Notes under the pieces: model-generated
The model's database searches: none
What the model was told of the DNA's origin: nothing
What the model saw: only the letters and a program-made list of their open reading frames with translations
Source: Aeromicrobium sp. Root344
GTDB lineage: Bacteria; Actinomycetota; Actinomycetes; Propionibacteriales; Nocardioidaceae
Reading direction: 5' to 3'
Assembly (NCBI RefSeq): GCF_001425755.1
Contig: NZ_LMDH01000001.1
Location: 65,619-129,618 of the forward strand
Length of the DNA: 64,000 bases
Shown here: one piece after another, positions 17,022 to 27,870 of the stretch
Layout: each line of letters opens with the position of its first letter
How positions within the stretch are numbered: position 1 is the stretch's first letter
Made by a program: the position numbers and the translations under genes

Positions 17022-18359
17022 ATGAGCACGACCCTCGACACCCTTCGCCGCGAGTTCCGCGGTGACATCATCGAGCCCGGCGACGCGGCGTACGAGCAGG
17101 CCAGTCGTACGGTCCTGGCGCAGGGCACCCCGGCGTACGTGCTGAGGCCCGCGAGTGCCGCCGACGTTCAGGCTGCGGTCAGGTTCGCTGCGCACGGCGA
17201 GCTGCCGCTGGCCGTGCGCAGCGGCGGGCACGGCTTCCCCGGGTTCGGGACCAACGCCGGCGGGATCGTCATCGACCTCAGCCGCCTCGCCGACGTGGAG
17301 GTCATCGACAAGGAGCGGCATGTCGTACGCATCGGCACCGGCGCCACGTGGGGGCAGGTCGCGGAGGTGCTGGCGCCGCACGGCCTGTCGATCTCGTCGG
17401 GCGACTCACGCAGCGTCGGCGTCGGCGGGCTCACGCTGGGCGGCGGGATCGGGTGGAAGGTCAGGAAGCACGGACTGGCGCTCGACCACGTGATCGCCGC
17501 GGACGTCGTCATCGCGTCCGGCGAGCTTATCCGCGCCAGCGCCGACGAGGCCGACGAGCTGTTCTGGGCGGTCCGCGGTGGGGGCGGCAACGTTGGCATC
17601 GTCACTGCCCTCGAGTTCGCCGCGCACGAGACCACCGACGTGTTCTTCGGCCGGATCGCGTTCCCGGCATCCGAGGCGGCAGAGGTGCTCCAAGGCTGGG
17701 CGGCGTACATGCGCACGGCGCCGGACGACCTCACCTCGACGGTCGAGCTGGCCAACCCGTTCGCCGGCGGACCCCAGGCGCCGGTGGTGATCCGGGTCGC
17801 CTTCGACGGCGACGACCCGGTCGCGGGCGCTGCGGCGATCGACCCGATCCGCGCGCTCGGCACGGTGATCGAGGACGCCGTCGCCTTGGTCCCGATCGCC
17901 GCGACGTTGGAGGAGGGCATGGTCCCGCCGCCGGGCATCCAGATCGCGACCCGCAGCGGCTTCGTCAACGCAGGCTCGGTGCCGGAGGTGCTCCGGCTCC
18001 TCGCCGAGACGGGTGCCGCTGAGGGATCGCCGGTCATCGCCATCCGCAGTGTCGGTGGCGCGGTGGCCCGGGTTGATGACGACGCCACGGCGTACGCGCA
18101 CCGGCGGGCCGAGCTGATGTTCGTCACCACGATGGTGGGGCCCGAGCCGGTCATCGCTGCCCGTCGTCCCGGCTTCGACGCCACATGGGCGGAGCTCGCC
18201 CCGCACGTCAGCGGGGCGTACGGCAACTTCCTGTCGTCAGCGTCCGAAGCGGATGTCGACGCGATCTATCCGCCGGAGACCCGTCGACGGCTTCGCGCGG
18301 TCAAGCGCGAGTACGACCCCGGCAACCTGTTCGCCGGCAACCACAACGTCCGCCCCTAG
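17022..18359 (+). CDS. FAD-binding oxidoreductase (PCMH/BBE type)
   Basis: 445 residues. A PCMH-type FAD domain occupies about 35-205 with Arg-Ser-Gly-Gly-His70-Gly-Phe, where His normally carries the covalent 8-alpha flavin bond. The second attachment site, usually Cys in Cys-x-x-Val-Gly-x-x-Gly, reads Ser129-x-Ser-Val-Gly-Val-Gly-Gly, so only single covalent attachment is expected. The C-terminal end (Tyr-Asp-Pro-Gly-Asn-Leu-Phe-x-x-Asn-His-Asn) is the berberine-bridge-enzyme tail. Such enzymes oxidise sugars, alcohols or secondary metabolites. The ATG has GGGAGG 7 nt upstream. Divergent from the pseudouridine synthase. Confidence 0.85.
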   Translation: MSTTLDTLRREFRGDIIEPGDAAYEQASRTVLAQGTPAYVLRPASAADVQAAVRFAAHGELPLAVRSGGHGFPGFGTNAGGIVIDLSRLADVEVIDKERHVVRIGTGATWGQVAEVLAPHGLSISSGDSRSVGVGGLTLGGGIGWKVRKHGLALDHVIAADVVIASGELIRASADEADELFWAVRGGGGNVGIVTALEFAAHETTDVFFGRIAFPASEAAEVLQGWAAYMRTAPDDLTSTVELANPFAGGPQAPVVIRVAFDGDDPVAGAAAIDPIRALGTVIEDAVALVPIAATLEEGMVPPPGIQIATRSGFVNAGSVPEVLRLLAETGAAEGSPVIAIRSVGGAVARVDDDATAYAHRRAELMFVTTMVGPEPVIAARRPGFDATWAELAPHVSGAYGNFLSSASEADVDAIYPPETRRRLRAVKREYDPGNLFAGNHNVRP

Positions 18360-18371
18360 ACCTCGCTGGGA

Positions 18372-18418
18372 GTGACGAGTTGCAGGCTCGCTCGGGCGTG
18401 TCGCCTGTAACTCGTCAC
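18372..18418. terminator. Bidirectional hairpin after the FAD oxidoreductase
   Basis: GTGACGAGTTGCAGGC (18372-18387) pairs with GCCTGTAACTCGTCAC (18403-18418): 16 bp with one G-T pair and a 15-nt loop. It sits between two convergent stop codons (18359 and 18421). Such length suggests a dispersed palindromic element as well as a terminator. Confidence 0.7.
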
Positions 18419-18420
18419 GC

Positions 18421-18672
18421 TCAGCGTGAGTGGGCGGTGAGGCAGTCGGGGTTGAAGACGCGGGCGGTCGAGGGCGGGTCGCTCGCCAGCCGGAGCGCGG
18501 ACGGGACCGGCCGGCGCACGAGCTCGCCACCGCAGTTGGGGCACACGCCGCGCAGGACGTTGTCGGCGCAGTCGCGGCACCACGTGCACTCGTAGGTGCA
18601 GATCAGGACGTCGGTCGACAGCGGATCGAGGTCACGGTCGCAGCACTCGCAGTTGGGGCGGATCTCCAGCAT
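18421..18672 (-). CDS. DUF1272 cysteine-rich small protein
   Basis: 83 residues from the ATG at 18672. Nine cysteines (C8, C10, C11, C25, C29, C32, C35, C44, C47) in the order CxCC, CxxxC, CxxC and CxxC form the DUF1272 pattern, a probable two-zinc fold. The tail is basic and without structure cues. No enzymatic residue can be named, and the function is unknown. It lies 16 nt downstream of the VOC gene on the same strand and likely shares its transcript. Confidence 0.8.
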   Translation of the reverse strand: MLEIRPNCECCDRDLDPLSTDVLICTYECTWCRDCADNVLRGVCPNCGGELVRRPVPSALRLASDPPSTARVFNPDCLTAHSR

Positions 18673-18688
18673 CCGACCAGTATGGCGG

Positions 18689-19072
18689 TCAGGCGGGCTG
18701 GATGAGGTCCCACGCGTTGCCGTAGAGGTCCTCGAACACCGCCACGGACCCGTACGCCTCGTGGCGCGGCTCCTCGCGGAACCGCACCCCGGCGTCGCGC
18801 ATACGGGCGTGGTCACGCGCGAAGTCTTCGGTCTCGAGGAAGAAGAGCACGACGCCGCCGCCTTGCCGACCCACCGCAGCCTGCTGCTCGTCGGTCTCGG
18901 CGAGCTTGAGCACGAGCGCCGCACCCGTGCCCCCAGGCGGGGCGACCACGACCCGGCGGCGGCCGGGGGTGTCGTCGTCCTCGAGCACGTCGAAGCCGAG
19001 GTCGACCGTGAAGTAGGTGAGCGCCTCGTCGACGTCACGCACGAGGTAGTTGATCCCGGCGATCGACGGCAC
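18689..19072 (-). CDS. VOC-superfamily (glyoxalase/bleomycin-resistance-like) protein
   Basis: 127 residues, one complete VOC unit of paired beta-alpha-beta-beta-beta modules. Ile-Asn-Tyr-Leu-Val-Arg-Asp-Val-Asp-Glu-Ala opens the first module, and Glu-Asp-Leu-Tyr-Gly-Asn-Ala-Trp-Asp-Leu-Ile closes the second, with the Asp-x-x-Gly-Asn turn typical of the superfamily. A dimer normally forms the metal or ligand site. The ligand is unknown. Its start lies one base past the ligA stop, so it is co-transcribed with the NAD-dependent ligase gene. Confidence 0.85.
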   Translation of the reverse strand: MPSIAGINYLVRDVDEALTYFTVDLGFDVLEDDDTPGRRRVVVAPPGGTGAALVLKLAETDEQQAAVGRQGGGVVLFFLETEDFARDHARMRDAGVRFREEPRHEAYGSVAVFEDLYGNAWDLIQPA

Positions 19073-19073
19073 G

Positions 19074-21200
<2,127 letters not shown>

Positions 21201-21242
21201 TCGCCGCGCGGGGACACTCGGCGCGGCGGAGAGGCTGTCGCC

Positions 21243-21248
21243 TAGGCT
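21243..21248 (+). promoter_or_regulatory. TAGGCT -10 element of the 118-residue gene
   Basis: TAGGCT lies 6 nt before the ATG at 21255, the same hexamer and nearly the same spacing as at 5799, 15654 and 35732. Confidence 0.4.
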
Positions 21249-21254
21249 CACTGC

Positions 21255-21611
21255 ATGAGATTCGTGTTGCTCTTGGTCGTGGTGTCGACGGTGGCGGTCT
21301 TCGTGCTCCAACGGTTCATCGTGCGGCTCGCGACGAAGGCCGGCACGACCGAGCGCGTCATCGCCGAGGGCAGGCCCTCGACAGCCGTCGTGCTCGACAC
21401 GTACGACACCGGCAACCGGGTCAGCTCGATCTTCCTGATGGTCCGCCTGACGTTGCGGATCGAGGACGCCGAGGGCGTGCCGGGGTTCGAGACCACGACC
21501 GTCGTGCCCATCAGTCCGGTGAAGCTCCCGGACTTCGCGATCGGCCGTACGATCAAGGTGCGCGTCGACCCCGCGACCAAGGACGTCGCGATGGACCAGC
21601 CCCGCCGCTGA
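21255..21611 (+). CDS. Small membrane-anchored protein, DUF3592-like
   Basis: 118 residues. One N-terminal hydrophobic helix (residues 2-20) anchors a beta-rich domain. The segment Ala-Val-Val-Leu-Asp-Thr-Tyr-Asp-Thr-Gly, then Pro-x-x-x-Ile-Gly-x-x-Ile-x-Val-Arg-Val-Asp-Pro-Ala-Thr, resembles the DUF3592-type module common in actinobacteria. The 145-residue protein at 42083-42520 has the same module. The function is unknown. It converges with the MetE-like gene, the two stops being back to back with no space for a terminator. Confidence 0.6.
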   Translation: MRFVLLLVVVSTVAVFVLQRFIVRLATKAGTTERVIAEGRPSTAVVLDTYDTGNRVSSIFLMVRLTLRIEDAEGVPGFETTTVVPISPVKLPDFAIGRTIKVRVDPATKDVAMDQPRR

Positions 21612-22577
21612 TCAGCCCGCGGCCACGCGCTGCGCCAGCCCCAGGGCCTCACGGGCCCATGCCGGTGAGGCGCCCGCCAGGCCGCACGTCGGCGTGACCA
21701 CGAGCCGTTCGGCGTACGCCTCCTCGTCGAACCCGAAGCGGCCGAAGAACGCCGCGATGCGGGTCACCAGCGCCGTGTCGGTGACACCTGTCCTGTCCGT
21801 CGAGGGGACCACACCAAGCCACAGGTCGGTGCCCTGCTCGAACGACTCGGCCCAGATGTCGTCGGGCCGGGCGAGAGAGAGGTCGAACGAGATCGCGGTG
21901 AAGCCCGCGCCGGCGAGCAGCTCGACGGGTACGTCCGGCGCGCAGGAGTGCGCGACGGGGCGTGCTCCGGCGTCGGTGATCGCTCCCGTGACGAGGCGCA
22001 GCAGGGCGTCGGCCTCAGGCGGGTGCACGCTGCGGTGCCGCGAGAACCCGCTGGCGGTCGGGATGCCACCGGTGAGCACGGGGACGATCGACGGCTCGTC
22101 GACCTGCACGACGAGCTCGGCATCCGGGAATCGCCTGCGTGCGTCGGAGACGTTCGAGCGGAGGCCCTCGGCGAGTGACTCGGCGATCTCGCGCCGGGCG
22201 CCGTGGTCGGCGAGCATCTTGTCGCCGCGAGGTCGTTCCACCGAAGCGGCGAGGGTCAACGGGCCGGTGACCTGCAGCTTGAGCGGTCCCTGGTGCGTAC
22301 CGGCGAGCTCCTCGGCGACGTCGAGGTCCTGCGCCAGCAGCGATCGTGCTCGTCGCTGGTCGACGCCCTCCCCCACGCCGACGCGCCAGCCATCAGGCTG
22401 CAGGTCGGCGTCGAGCCCCTCGAGCACCGCAAGCGTACGGCCGATCATCCCGGCGTGGACGCCTCGCGCGGGGAGCTCCGGCACGTACGCGAAGTCGCCG
22501 ACCTCGCCCATCACGAGGCGGAGCGACTCGGCGAAGTCGGTGCCCGGCATCGAGCCGATGCCGGTGGCGATGCTCAT
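21612..22577 (-). CDS. Short MetE-like (cobalamin-independent methionine synthase C-terminal) protein
   Basis: 321 residues, corresponding only to the C-terminal catalytic barrel of MetE (the full enzyme has about 750). Zinc ligands His210-x-Cys212 and Cys298 are present. The acidic ligand, normally Glu in Ile-Glu, appears as Asp232 in Ser-Phe-Asp-Leu. The absence of the N-terminal folate-binding half argues against ordinary MetE chemistry; short MetE forms in other microbes take methyl groups from other donors. The start at 22577 has AAGGA 6 nt upstream. It lies downstream of mnmA on the same strand, separated by a palindromic repeat region. Confidence 0.8.
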   Translation of the reverse strand: MSIATGIGSMPGTDFAESLRLVMGEVGDFAYVPELPARGVHAGMIGRTLAVLEGLDADLQPDGWRVGVGEGVDQRRARSLLAQDLDVAEELAGTHQGPLKLQVTGPLTLAASVERPRGDKMLADHGARREIAESLAEGLRSNVSDARRRFPDAELVVQVDEPSIVPVLTGGIPTASGFSRHRSVHPPEADALLRLVTGAITDAGARPVAHSCAPDVPVELLAGAGFTAISFDLSLARPDDIWAESFEQGTDLWLGVVPSTDRTGVTDTALVTRIAAFFGRFGFDEEAYAERLVVTPTCGLAGASPAWAREALGLAQRVAAG

Positions 22578-22611
22578 GTGATTCCTTCGTCTGAGGGTGG
22601 AGCGGTGAGCT

Positions 22612-22684
22612 GGGTCGAACCGCAAAGCTCCGCGTTCGACCTGAGCCACCGCCGCGGAGAGGCGGTTCGACCTAACCCACCGCC
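22612..22684. repeat. Nested inverted and direct repeats downstream of mnmA
   Basis: GGTCGAACCGC (22613-22623) pairs with GCGGTTCGACC (22662-22672), and CTCCGCG (22628-22634) pairs with CGCGGAG (22653-22659), forming a two-stage hairpin. In addition, GTTCGACCTGAGCCACCGCC (22634-22653) recurs at 22665-22684 with 18 of 20 bases matching. The right copy contains the mnmA stop codon. Probably the mnmA terminator. Confidence 0.6.
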
Positions 22685-23760
22685 ACGCGGGCGGTACGAC
22701 TGATGGTGGCGGAGCCGACGACGCGGGTGCCGTCGTACATGACGCAGGCCTGGCCCGGCGCGATGCCGCTCGCCGTGTCGTGGAGGTCGACGCTGACGTC
22801 GTCGCCGGACACGTGCACCGTCGCGCGGTGCTCGTCGCCGTGCGCCCGCAGCTGCACCGTGCAGTCGAGCGAGCCGGACGGGGGCGTGCCGCACCACAGC
22901 GGCTTGATGCACTCGAGCGCGTCGACCGCGAGGGACTCCCGTGAGCCCACCGTGACGGTGCCGCTGACCGGCTCGATGTCGAGCACGAACCGGGGCTTGC
23001 CGTCATCAGCCGGGATGCCGAGCCGCAGCCCGCGCCGCTGCCCGATCGTGAACGCGTACGCCCCGTCGTGCTCGCGCAGCACCGTGCCGTCCTCGTCGAC
23101 GATCGTGCCCGGCTTGGGGCCGAGCTTCTCGCCGAGCCAGCCGGCGTTGTCGCCGTCGGGGATGAAGCAGATGTCGTGGCTGTCGGGCTTGGTGGCGACC
23201 TGGATGCCCCGGCGCGCGGCCTCTGCGCGTACGACGTCCTTGGTCGTGTCGCCGAGGGGGAACAGCGAGTGCGCGAGCTGCTCCTGCGTCAGCACGCCGA
23301 GCACGTAGGACTGGTCCTTGCCCATGTCGATCGCGCGGTGCATCTCGATCGTGCCGTCCGGCGCCGTCTCGAGCTGCGCGTAGTGACCCGTCGCGACGGC
23401 GTCGAAGCCCAGCGCCAGGGCGCGGTCGAGCACGGCGGCGAACTTGATCTTCTCGTTGCAGCGCAGGCACGGGTTGGGCGTACGCCCGGCGGTGTACTCG
23501 GCGATGAAGTCGTCGACGACGTTGTCGGCGAACTCCTCGCTCATGTCCCACACGTAGAACGGGATGCCGAGCTGGTCGGCGGCGCGGCGGGCGTCGCCGG
23601 CGTCCTCGATCGAGCAGCAGCCGCGGGCTCCTGACCGGTACGACCGGGGGTTGCGGCTGAGCGCCAGGTGGACACCCGTGACGTCGTGACCTGCGTCGAC
23701 GGCTCGCGCGGCGGCGACGGCCGAGTCGACGCCGCCGGACATCGCGGCGATGACCCTCAT
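22672..23760 (-). CDS. mnmA: tRNA-specific 2-thiouridylase
   Basis: 362 residues from the ATG at 23760. It activates U34 of Lys, Glu and Gln tRNAs with ATP and inserts sulfur at C2. The PP-loop Met-Ser-Gly-Gly-Val-Asp-Ser is at 7-13. The catalytic cysteines are C98 in Asn-Pro-Cys-Leu-Arg-Cys and C198 in Asp-Ile-Cys-Phe-Ile-Pro, and the C-terminal beta-barrel is present. An ATGA overlap with the upstream cysteine desulfurase couples sulfur supply with use, a conserved actinobacterial arrangement. Confidence 0.97.
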   Translation of the reverse strand: MRVIAAMSGGVDSAVAAARAVDAGHDVTGVHLALSRNPRSYRSGARGCCSIEDAGDARRAADQLGIPFYVWDMSEEFADNVVDDFIAEYTAGRTPNPCLRCNEKIKFAAVLDRALALGFDAVATGHYAQLETAPDGTIEMHRAIDMGKDQSYVLGVLTQEQLAHSLFPLGDTTKDVVRAEAARRGIQVATKPDSHDICFIPDGDNAGWLGEKLGPKPGTIVDEDGTVLREHDGAYAFTIGQRRGLRLGIPADDGKPRFVLDIEPVSGTVTVGSRESLAVDALECIKPLWCGTPPSGSLDCTVQLRAHGDEHRATVHVSGDDVSVDLHDTASGIAPGQACVMYDGTRVVGSATISRTARVAVG

Positions 23761-24962
23761 GACCCGCCCCTGACCAGCGACGCGCGCTGTGCACGCTCGT
23801 GCACCGCGGGCAGCGCCTCGATCAGCCGGTCGACATCGGCCTCCGTCGAGGTGTGGCCGAGGCTGAACCGCAGCGAGCCCCGGGCGGCGACGTCGTCGTA
23901 GCCCATCGCCAGCAGGACGTGGCTGGGCTGGGGCACGCCCGCGGCACAGGCGGAGCCGGTCGAGCACTCGATGCCCTGCGCGTCGAGCAGCATCAGCATC
24001 GCGTCGCCCTCGCACCCGGGGAACGTCACATGGGCGATGTTGGGCAGTCGGTGATCGGGTCCGGGCTGCGGATCGCCGTTGACGATTGCGTCGGGGACTA
24101 CCCGCACGATGCCCTCGACGAGCCTGCGACGCAGCGCCTCGATGCGGTCGACGGTCTGTGCCTGGCGACCGACCGTGACGTCGACGGCCGCGGCGAATGC
24201 GGCGATCAACGGGACGCTGAGCGTGCCGGACCTCAGGTCGCGCTCCTGGCCGCCGCCGTGCAGCAGCGGCGTCGCCTCGAGCTCGCGGCGGAACAGCAAC
24301 GCACCGACGCCGACAGGACCACCCAGCTTGTGCGCCGTGATCGTCATGGCGTCGAGCTGGCTGGCGGCGAAGTCGAGCGGCACGTAGCCGGCCGCCTGCA
24401 CGGCATCGCTGTGGACCGGGATGTCGTACGTGCGGGCGATGTCCACGACGTCGGAGACCGGCTGGATCGTGCCCATCTCGTTGTTGGCCCACATCGTCGT
24501 GACAGCTGAGACCGAGGCCGGGTCGCGTTCGACGGCGGCACGCAGCTCGTCGACCAGGATGCGGCCCGTGGTGTCGACCGGCGTCATGTCGATCTCTGCG
24601 CCCTCGTGCTTGGCGAGCCACGTGACGGGGTCGAGCAGCGCGTGGTGCTCGATCGAGCTGAACACGATGCGGTTGCGATCGGGGTCCTGGGCCCGGCGCG
24701 ACCAGTAGAGGCCCTTGATCGCGAGGTTGTTGGCCTCGGTGCCGCCGGAGCAGAACACCACCTCGCTGGGCCGCGCGCCGAAGCGCTCGGCGATCAGCTC
24801 GCGCGCCTCCTCGACCGTACGACGGGCATCCCGCCCGGACGCGTGCAGCGACGACGCGTTGCCCGTGCGGGCCAGCTCCTCGGCCATCACGGCGATCGCC
24901 TCAGGGACCATCGGCGTGGTTGCCGCATGGTCGAGGTAGGCCACTCGTTCGAGGTTGTTCAT
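23757..24962 (-). CDS. Cysteine desulfurase (NifS/IscS type) coupled to mnmA
   Basis: 401 residues. A PLP-dependent enzyme that removes sulfur from cysteine as an enzyme persulfide. His-His at 106-107 and Lys212 (Ala-His-Lys-Leu-Gly-Gly) form the cofactor site, and catalytic Cys339 lies in Ser-Thr-Gly-Ser-Ala-Cys, with an extra Cys333 just before. It overlaps mnmA by 4 nt and is most likely its sulfur donor. A second, different desulfurase is encoded in the NAD operon at 42517-43641. TACGCT at 24972-24977 (minus strand) could be the -10 element. Confidence 0.95.
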   Translation of the reverse strand: MNNLERVAYLDHAATTPMVPEAIAVMAEELARTGNASSLHASGRDARRTVEEARELIAERFGARPSEVVFCSGGTEANNLAIKGLYWSRRAQDPDRNRIVFSSIEHHALLDPVTWLAKHEGAEIDMTPVDTTGRILVDELRAAVERDPASVSAVTTMWANNEMGTIQPVSDVVDIARTYDIPVHSDAVQAAGYVPLDFAASQLDAMTITAHKLGGPVGVGALLFRRELEATPLLHGGGQERDLRSGTLSVPLIAAFAAAVDVTVGRQAQTVDRIEALRRRLVEGIVRVVPDAIVNGDPQPGPDHRLPNIAHVTFPGCEGDAMLMLLDAQGIECSTGSACAAGVPQPSHVLLAMGYDDVAARGSLRFSLGHTSTEADVDRLIEALPAVHERAQRASLVRGGS

Positions 24963-25015
24963 CGCTCAACAAGCGTAGCCCGGTGACGCACGCCCCGTTC
25001 CCACCGTCCGGACGC

Positions 25016-25053
25016 ACGACCGGCGCCGCCCGCGGAGGGACGACGCCGGTCGT
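25016..25053 (-). terminator. Terminator hairpin of the pyrimidine-uptake operon
   Basis: ACGACCGGCG (25016-25025) pairs perfectly with CGCCGGTCGT (25044-25053), 14 nt past the stop codon at 25068. It closes the seven-gene operon that begins at 32051. Confidence 0.75.
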
Positions 25054-25067
25054 GGCAGGGCGAACGG

Positions 25068-26210
25068 CTACTTGCCGCCCTCCTTGAGCGTCACGTCGAT
25101 CGGCTTGTAGCCCTTGCCGTCGACGTCGACCCCTTCGGCCTTGAGCTCCTTGAGCGCCGCCTCGACGTACGTGTTGGAGTACGCCGACGCCGGGGGCGCC
25201 TTGGAGATGATCGTCGCGCCGGTCTCGTTCTTGGTGCCGAGCGCGATGTCGACTGTCTGCTTCCAGGCCGCCTCGTCGATCACACCGACGCCGTGCGTCG
25301 AGGGCCAGATCAGCTTGTTGACCTCGTTGGTCATCCACAGCTGGTGGCTCTCGCCGAGCTGCGAGCCCGCGGCCGTGACGATCTTGGCTGCTTCCTCGGG
25401 GTTGTCCCGCGCGTAGACCCAGCCCTTGATCGACGCCTTGATGAACTTGGTCGTCTGGTCCGCGTACGCCTTGTCCTTCAGCTTGTCGGTCTGTGCCCAG
25501 ATCGCGTCCTGCAGCATCGCCGTGCCGACGTCGTTCCAGTCGATGACGTTGAGGTCCTCGGGCGTGTAGAGCTTGCCGGTCTTGGGGTTCTTGGTCTCCA
25601 GCACCTGGGCGTACTCGTTGTAGGTCATCGCCTGGGCGGCGTCGATGTCACCGGCGAGGAAGCCGTTCATGTCGAACGCCTGCTGCACGAGCTTGACGTC
25701 CTTGACCCCCACGTTGTCCTTCTGCATGCCGGCGAAGAGCTCCCACTCGTTGCCGAAGCCCCAGCTGCCCACCTTCTTGCCGTTGAGGTCGGCCGGGCTC
25801 GTGATGTTCTTGTCCTTGAACGAGATCTGAGTCGTCGCGCTCCGCTCGAAGATCTGGGCCACGTCGGTGATCTTCGCGCCCTTCTCGATCGAGCCCAGCA
25901 CCTTGGGGACCCACGAGATCGCGTAGTCCACGTCGCCGGCCGACAGCACGTCCTGCGGCACGATGTCGGCGCCGCCCTCGACGATCTGGACGTCGAGCCC
26001 CTCGTCCTTGTAGTAGCCCTGGGCGACCGCCGCGTAGTAGCCGGCGAACTGTGCCTGCGGCACCCATTGCAGCTGGAGCTTGACCTGCTTCAGGTCACCG
26101 CTCGTTGAGTCGCCGTCACTGTCGCTCCCGCCCCCGCAGGCGCTCAGGACCAGCGATGCCGCAGCCACCATGGCGGCGACCCTTGCCCACTTCCGCATGT
26201 TGTGCTTCAT
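25068..26210 (-). CDS. ABC importer substrate-binding lipoprotein (NMT1/THI5-like)
   Basis: 380 residues. Lipoprotein signal peptide with the lipobox Leu-Ser-Ala-Cys (Cys near residue 25), then an acidic Gly/Ser/Asp linker. The mature part begins Val-Lys-Leu-Gln-Leu-Gln-Trp-Val-Pro-Gln-Ala-Gln-Phe-Ala-Gly-Tyr-Tyr, the hallmark of THI5/NMT1-like binding proteins that take up pyrimidine-like or other heterocyclic compounds. ATG at 26210 with GGAG 6-7 nt upstream. Last gene of an operon that begins with beta-ureidopropionase, so a pyrimidine, dihydropyrimidine or hydantoin is the expected ligand (inference). Confidence 0.85.
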   Translation of the reverse strand: MKHNMRKWARVAAMVAAASLVLSACGGGSDSDGDSTSGDLKQVKLQLQWVPQAQFAGYYAAVAQGYYKDEGLDVQIVEGGADIVPQDVLSAGDVDYAISWVPKVLGSIEKGAKITDVAQIFERSATTQISFKDKNITSPADLNGKKVGSWGFGNEWELFAGMQKDNVGVKDVKLVQQAFDMNGFLAGDIDAAQAMTYNEYAQVLETKNPKTGKLYTPEDLNVIDWNDVGTAMLQDAIWAQTDKLKDKAYADQTTKFIKASIKGWVYARDNPEEAAKIVTAAGSQLGESHQLWMTNEVNKLIWPSTHGVGVIDEAAWKQTVDIALGTKNETGATIISKAPPASAYSNTYVEAALKELKAEGVDVDGKGYKPIDVTLKEGGK

Positions 26211-26263
26211 CGATTCTCCTTGTTGATGGTGCTGCAGGCCGCCCGTGGGTCACGGGCGGACGA

Positions 26264-27067
26264 TCAGGGGGTCGAACGGTGCCGCGTGAAGAACATCTCG
26301 ACCGCGAGGGCCGCGCAGTAGAACACGAGGCCGAGCACGATCGCGCCGAAGACGTACGCCCAGGCCAGTGCGTAGTTGCTGCTGGCCGCCGACGAGGTGA
26401 TCGACTTGCCGAGGCCGCCGATCGGACCGCCGAAGTACTCCGCGATCAGCGCCGAGATCACCGCGAGCGACGACGCGACGCGCAACCCCGTGAACACGTA
26501 CGGCGCAGCGGTCGGCAGCGTGACCGCGAACTGCTGCTGGCGGGCGGACGCGGCATAGACCCGCATGAGGTCGCGGTGCACCGGCCGCACCTGGCGCAGG
26601 CCGCGCAGGGTGTTGATGTAGACCGGCACGATGACCGCGACCGCCGCGACGATCTGGCGAGCGGTCTCCTTGTCGGCGCCGTACATCGTGTAGAGCACGG
26701 GTGCCAACGCGACGATCGGCATGACCGCGAGGGCCGCGACGAGGGGTGCCACGATCGTGTCGAAGATGCGCCACACGCCGGCGATGATCGCGCCGAGGAT
26801 GCCCACCAGCGCGCCGACGACGAGCCCGATCAGGGCGTTGACGCCGGTGCTGACCGAGCCGTCGACGATCGAGCCGAGGTTGTCGGTGATCTCGTGCCAG
26901 ATGTCGGTCGGGGTCGGCACGATGTACTGCTCGATGCCGAAGCCATCGACGACGCCCTGCCACAGCCCGAGCATCGCGACGCCGAGGACGATCGGGGCGA
27001 CGACCGTGCGATAGGCCGACCCGCGCGCCAGCGCCCGCTCGGGGATCGTCGCCGTTGTCGCGCTCAT
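26264..27067 (-). CDS. ABC importer permease (SsuC/ThiX type), first
   Basis: 267 residues, about six transmembrane helices. The inner-membrane coupling loop near residues 165-190 (Val-Tyr-Ala-Ala-Ser-Ala-Arg-Gln-Gln-Gln, then Leu-Pro-x-Ala-Ala-Pro-Tyr) is the EAA-type motif of binding-protein-dependent permeases. ATGA overlap with the ATPase gene. The operon encodes a second permease, so the importer is probably a heterodimer. Confidence 0.9.
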   Translation of the reverse strand: MSATTATIPERALARGSAYRTVVAPIVLGVAMLGLWQGVVDGFGIEQYIVPTPTDIWHEITDNLGSIVDGSVSTGVNALIGLVVGALVGILGAIIAGVWRIFDTIVAPLVAALAVMPIVALAPVLYTMYGADKETARQIVAAVAVIVPVYINTLRGLRQVRPVHRDLMRVYAASARQQQFAVTLPTAAPYVFTGLRVASSLAVISALIAEYFGGPIGGLGKSITSSAASSNYALAWAYVFGAIVLGLVFYCAALAVEMFFTRHRSTP

Positions 27068-27870
27068 CGGGTGTCGACCCCTCGCGCACCGGCGACAGGT
27101 ACGCCGTGGAGTGCCTCGCGCACCTTGGCGACGCCCCGGAAGAACGCCTCGTCCTCACGGAGCGAGTCGTCACGCTCGGCCGGTCCGCCCAGGCTGACGT
27201 CGATGACGTCGGTGATGCGGCCCGGACGCGGCGACATCACGACGACGCGGTCGGACAGGAACACCGCCTCGGGGATCGAGTGCGTCACGAACACGACGGC
27301 GGCCTGGGTCTCGGCACAGATGCGGACGAGCTCGTTCTGCATGCGCTCACGAGTCATCTCGTCGAGGGCGCCGAACGGCTCGTCCATCAGCAGGAGCTTG
27401 GGGCTCTCGGCGAGCGCCCGGGCAATCGCCACGCGCTGCTGCATGCCGCCGGACAGCTGGTCGGGGTAGTGCCCGGCGAAGTCCGTCAGGCCAATCAGCT
27501 CGAGCAGCTCGGAGACCCGGGCCTTGCGCTCCGAGCGGCCGACACCGTGGAGCGCCAGCGGCAGCTCGATGTTGCCGGTCACGGTCTTCCACGGCAGGAG
27601 TCCGGCCTGCTGGAACGCGATGCCGTAGTCCTGGTCGACGCGCGCCTGACGGGCCGGCTTGCCGAACACGCTGAGCTCGCCGGAGGTCGGGGTGTCGAGG
27701 TCGGCGATGAGCCGCAGGAGCGTGCTCTTGCCGCAGCCGCTGGGACCGATCAGCGACACGAACTCCCCCGGCGCGACGCTGAGGTCGACCGATTCCAGAG
27801 CCGTGACGGACGCACCCTTGCGACCCCCGAACGTACGGCTGACCGCACGGACCTCTACTGCTGAACTCAT
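27064..27870 (-). CDS. ABC importer ATP-binding protein (SsuB/TauB type)
   Basis: 268 residues. Walker A Gly-Pro-Ser-Gly-Cys-Gly-Lys-Ser-Thr near 42; Q-loop Phe-Gln-Gln-Ala-Gly-Leu-Leu-Pro-Trp near 87; signature Leu-Ser-Gly-Gly-Met-Gln-Gln-Arg near 138; Walker B Leu-Leu-Leu-Met-Asp-Glu-Pro-Phe-Gly-Ala-Leu-Asp near 158. Those features are of the nitrate/taurine/thiamine-precursor uptake class. The start at 27870 overlaps the second permease by 4 nt and begins Met-Ser-Ser-Ala-Val-Glu-Val; the frame is open further up but only in antisense of the permease. Confidence 0.92.
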   Translation of the reverse strand: MSSAVEVRAVSRTFGGRKGASVTALESVDLSVAPGEFVSLIGPSGCGKSTLLRLIADLDTPTSGELSVFGKPARQARVDQDYGIAFQQAGLLPWKTVTGNIELPLALHGVGRSERKARVSELLELIGLTDFAGHYPDQLSGGMQQRVAIARALAESPKLLLMDEPFGALDEMTRERMQNELVRICAETQAAVVFVTHSIPEAVFLSDRVVVMSPRPGRITDVIDVSLGGPAERDDSLREDEAFFRGVAKVREALHGVPVAGARGVDTR

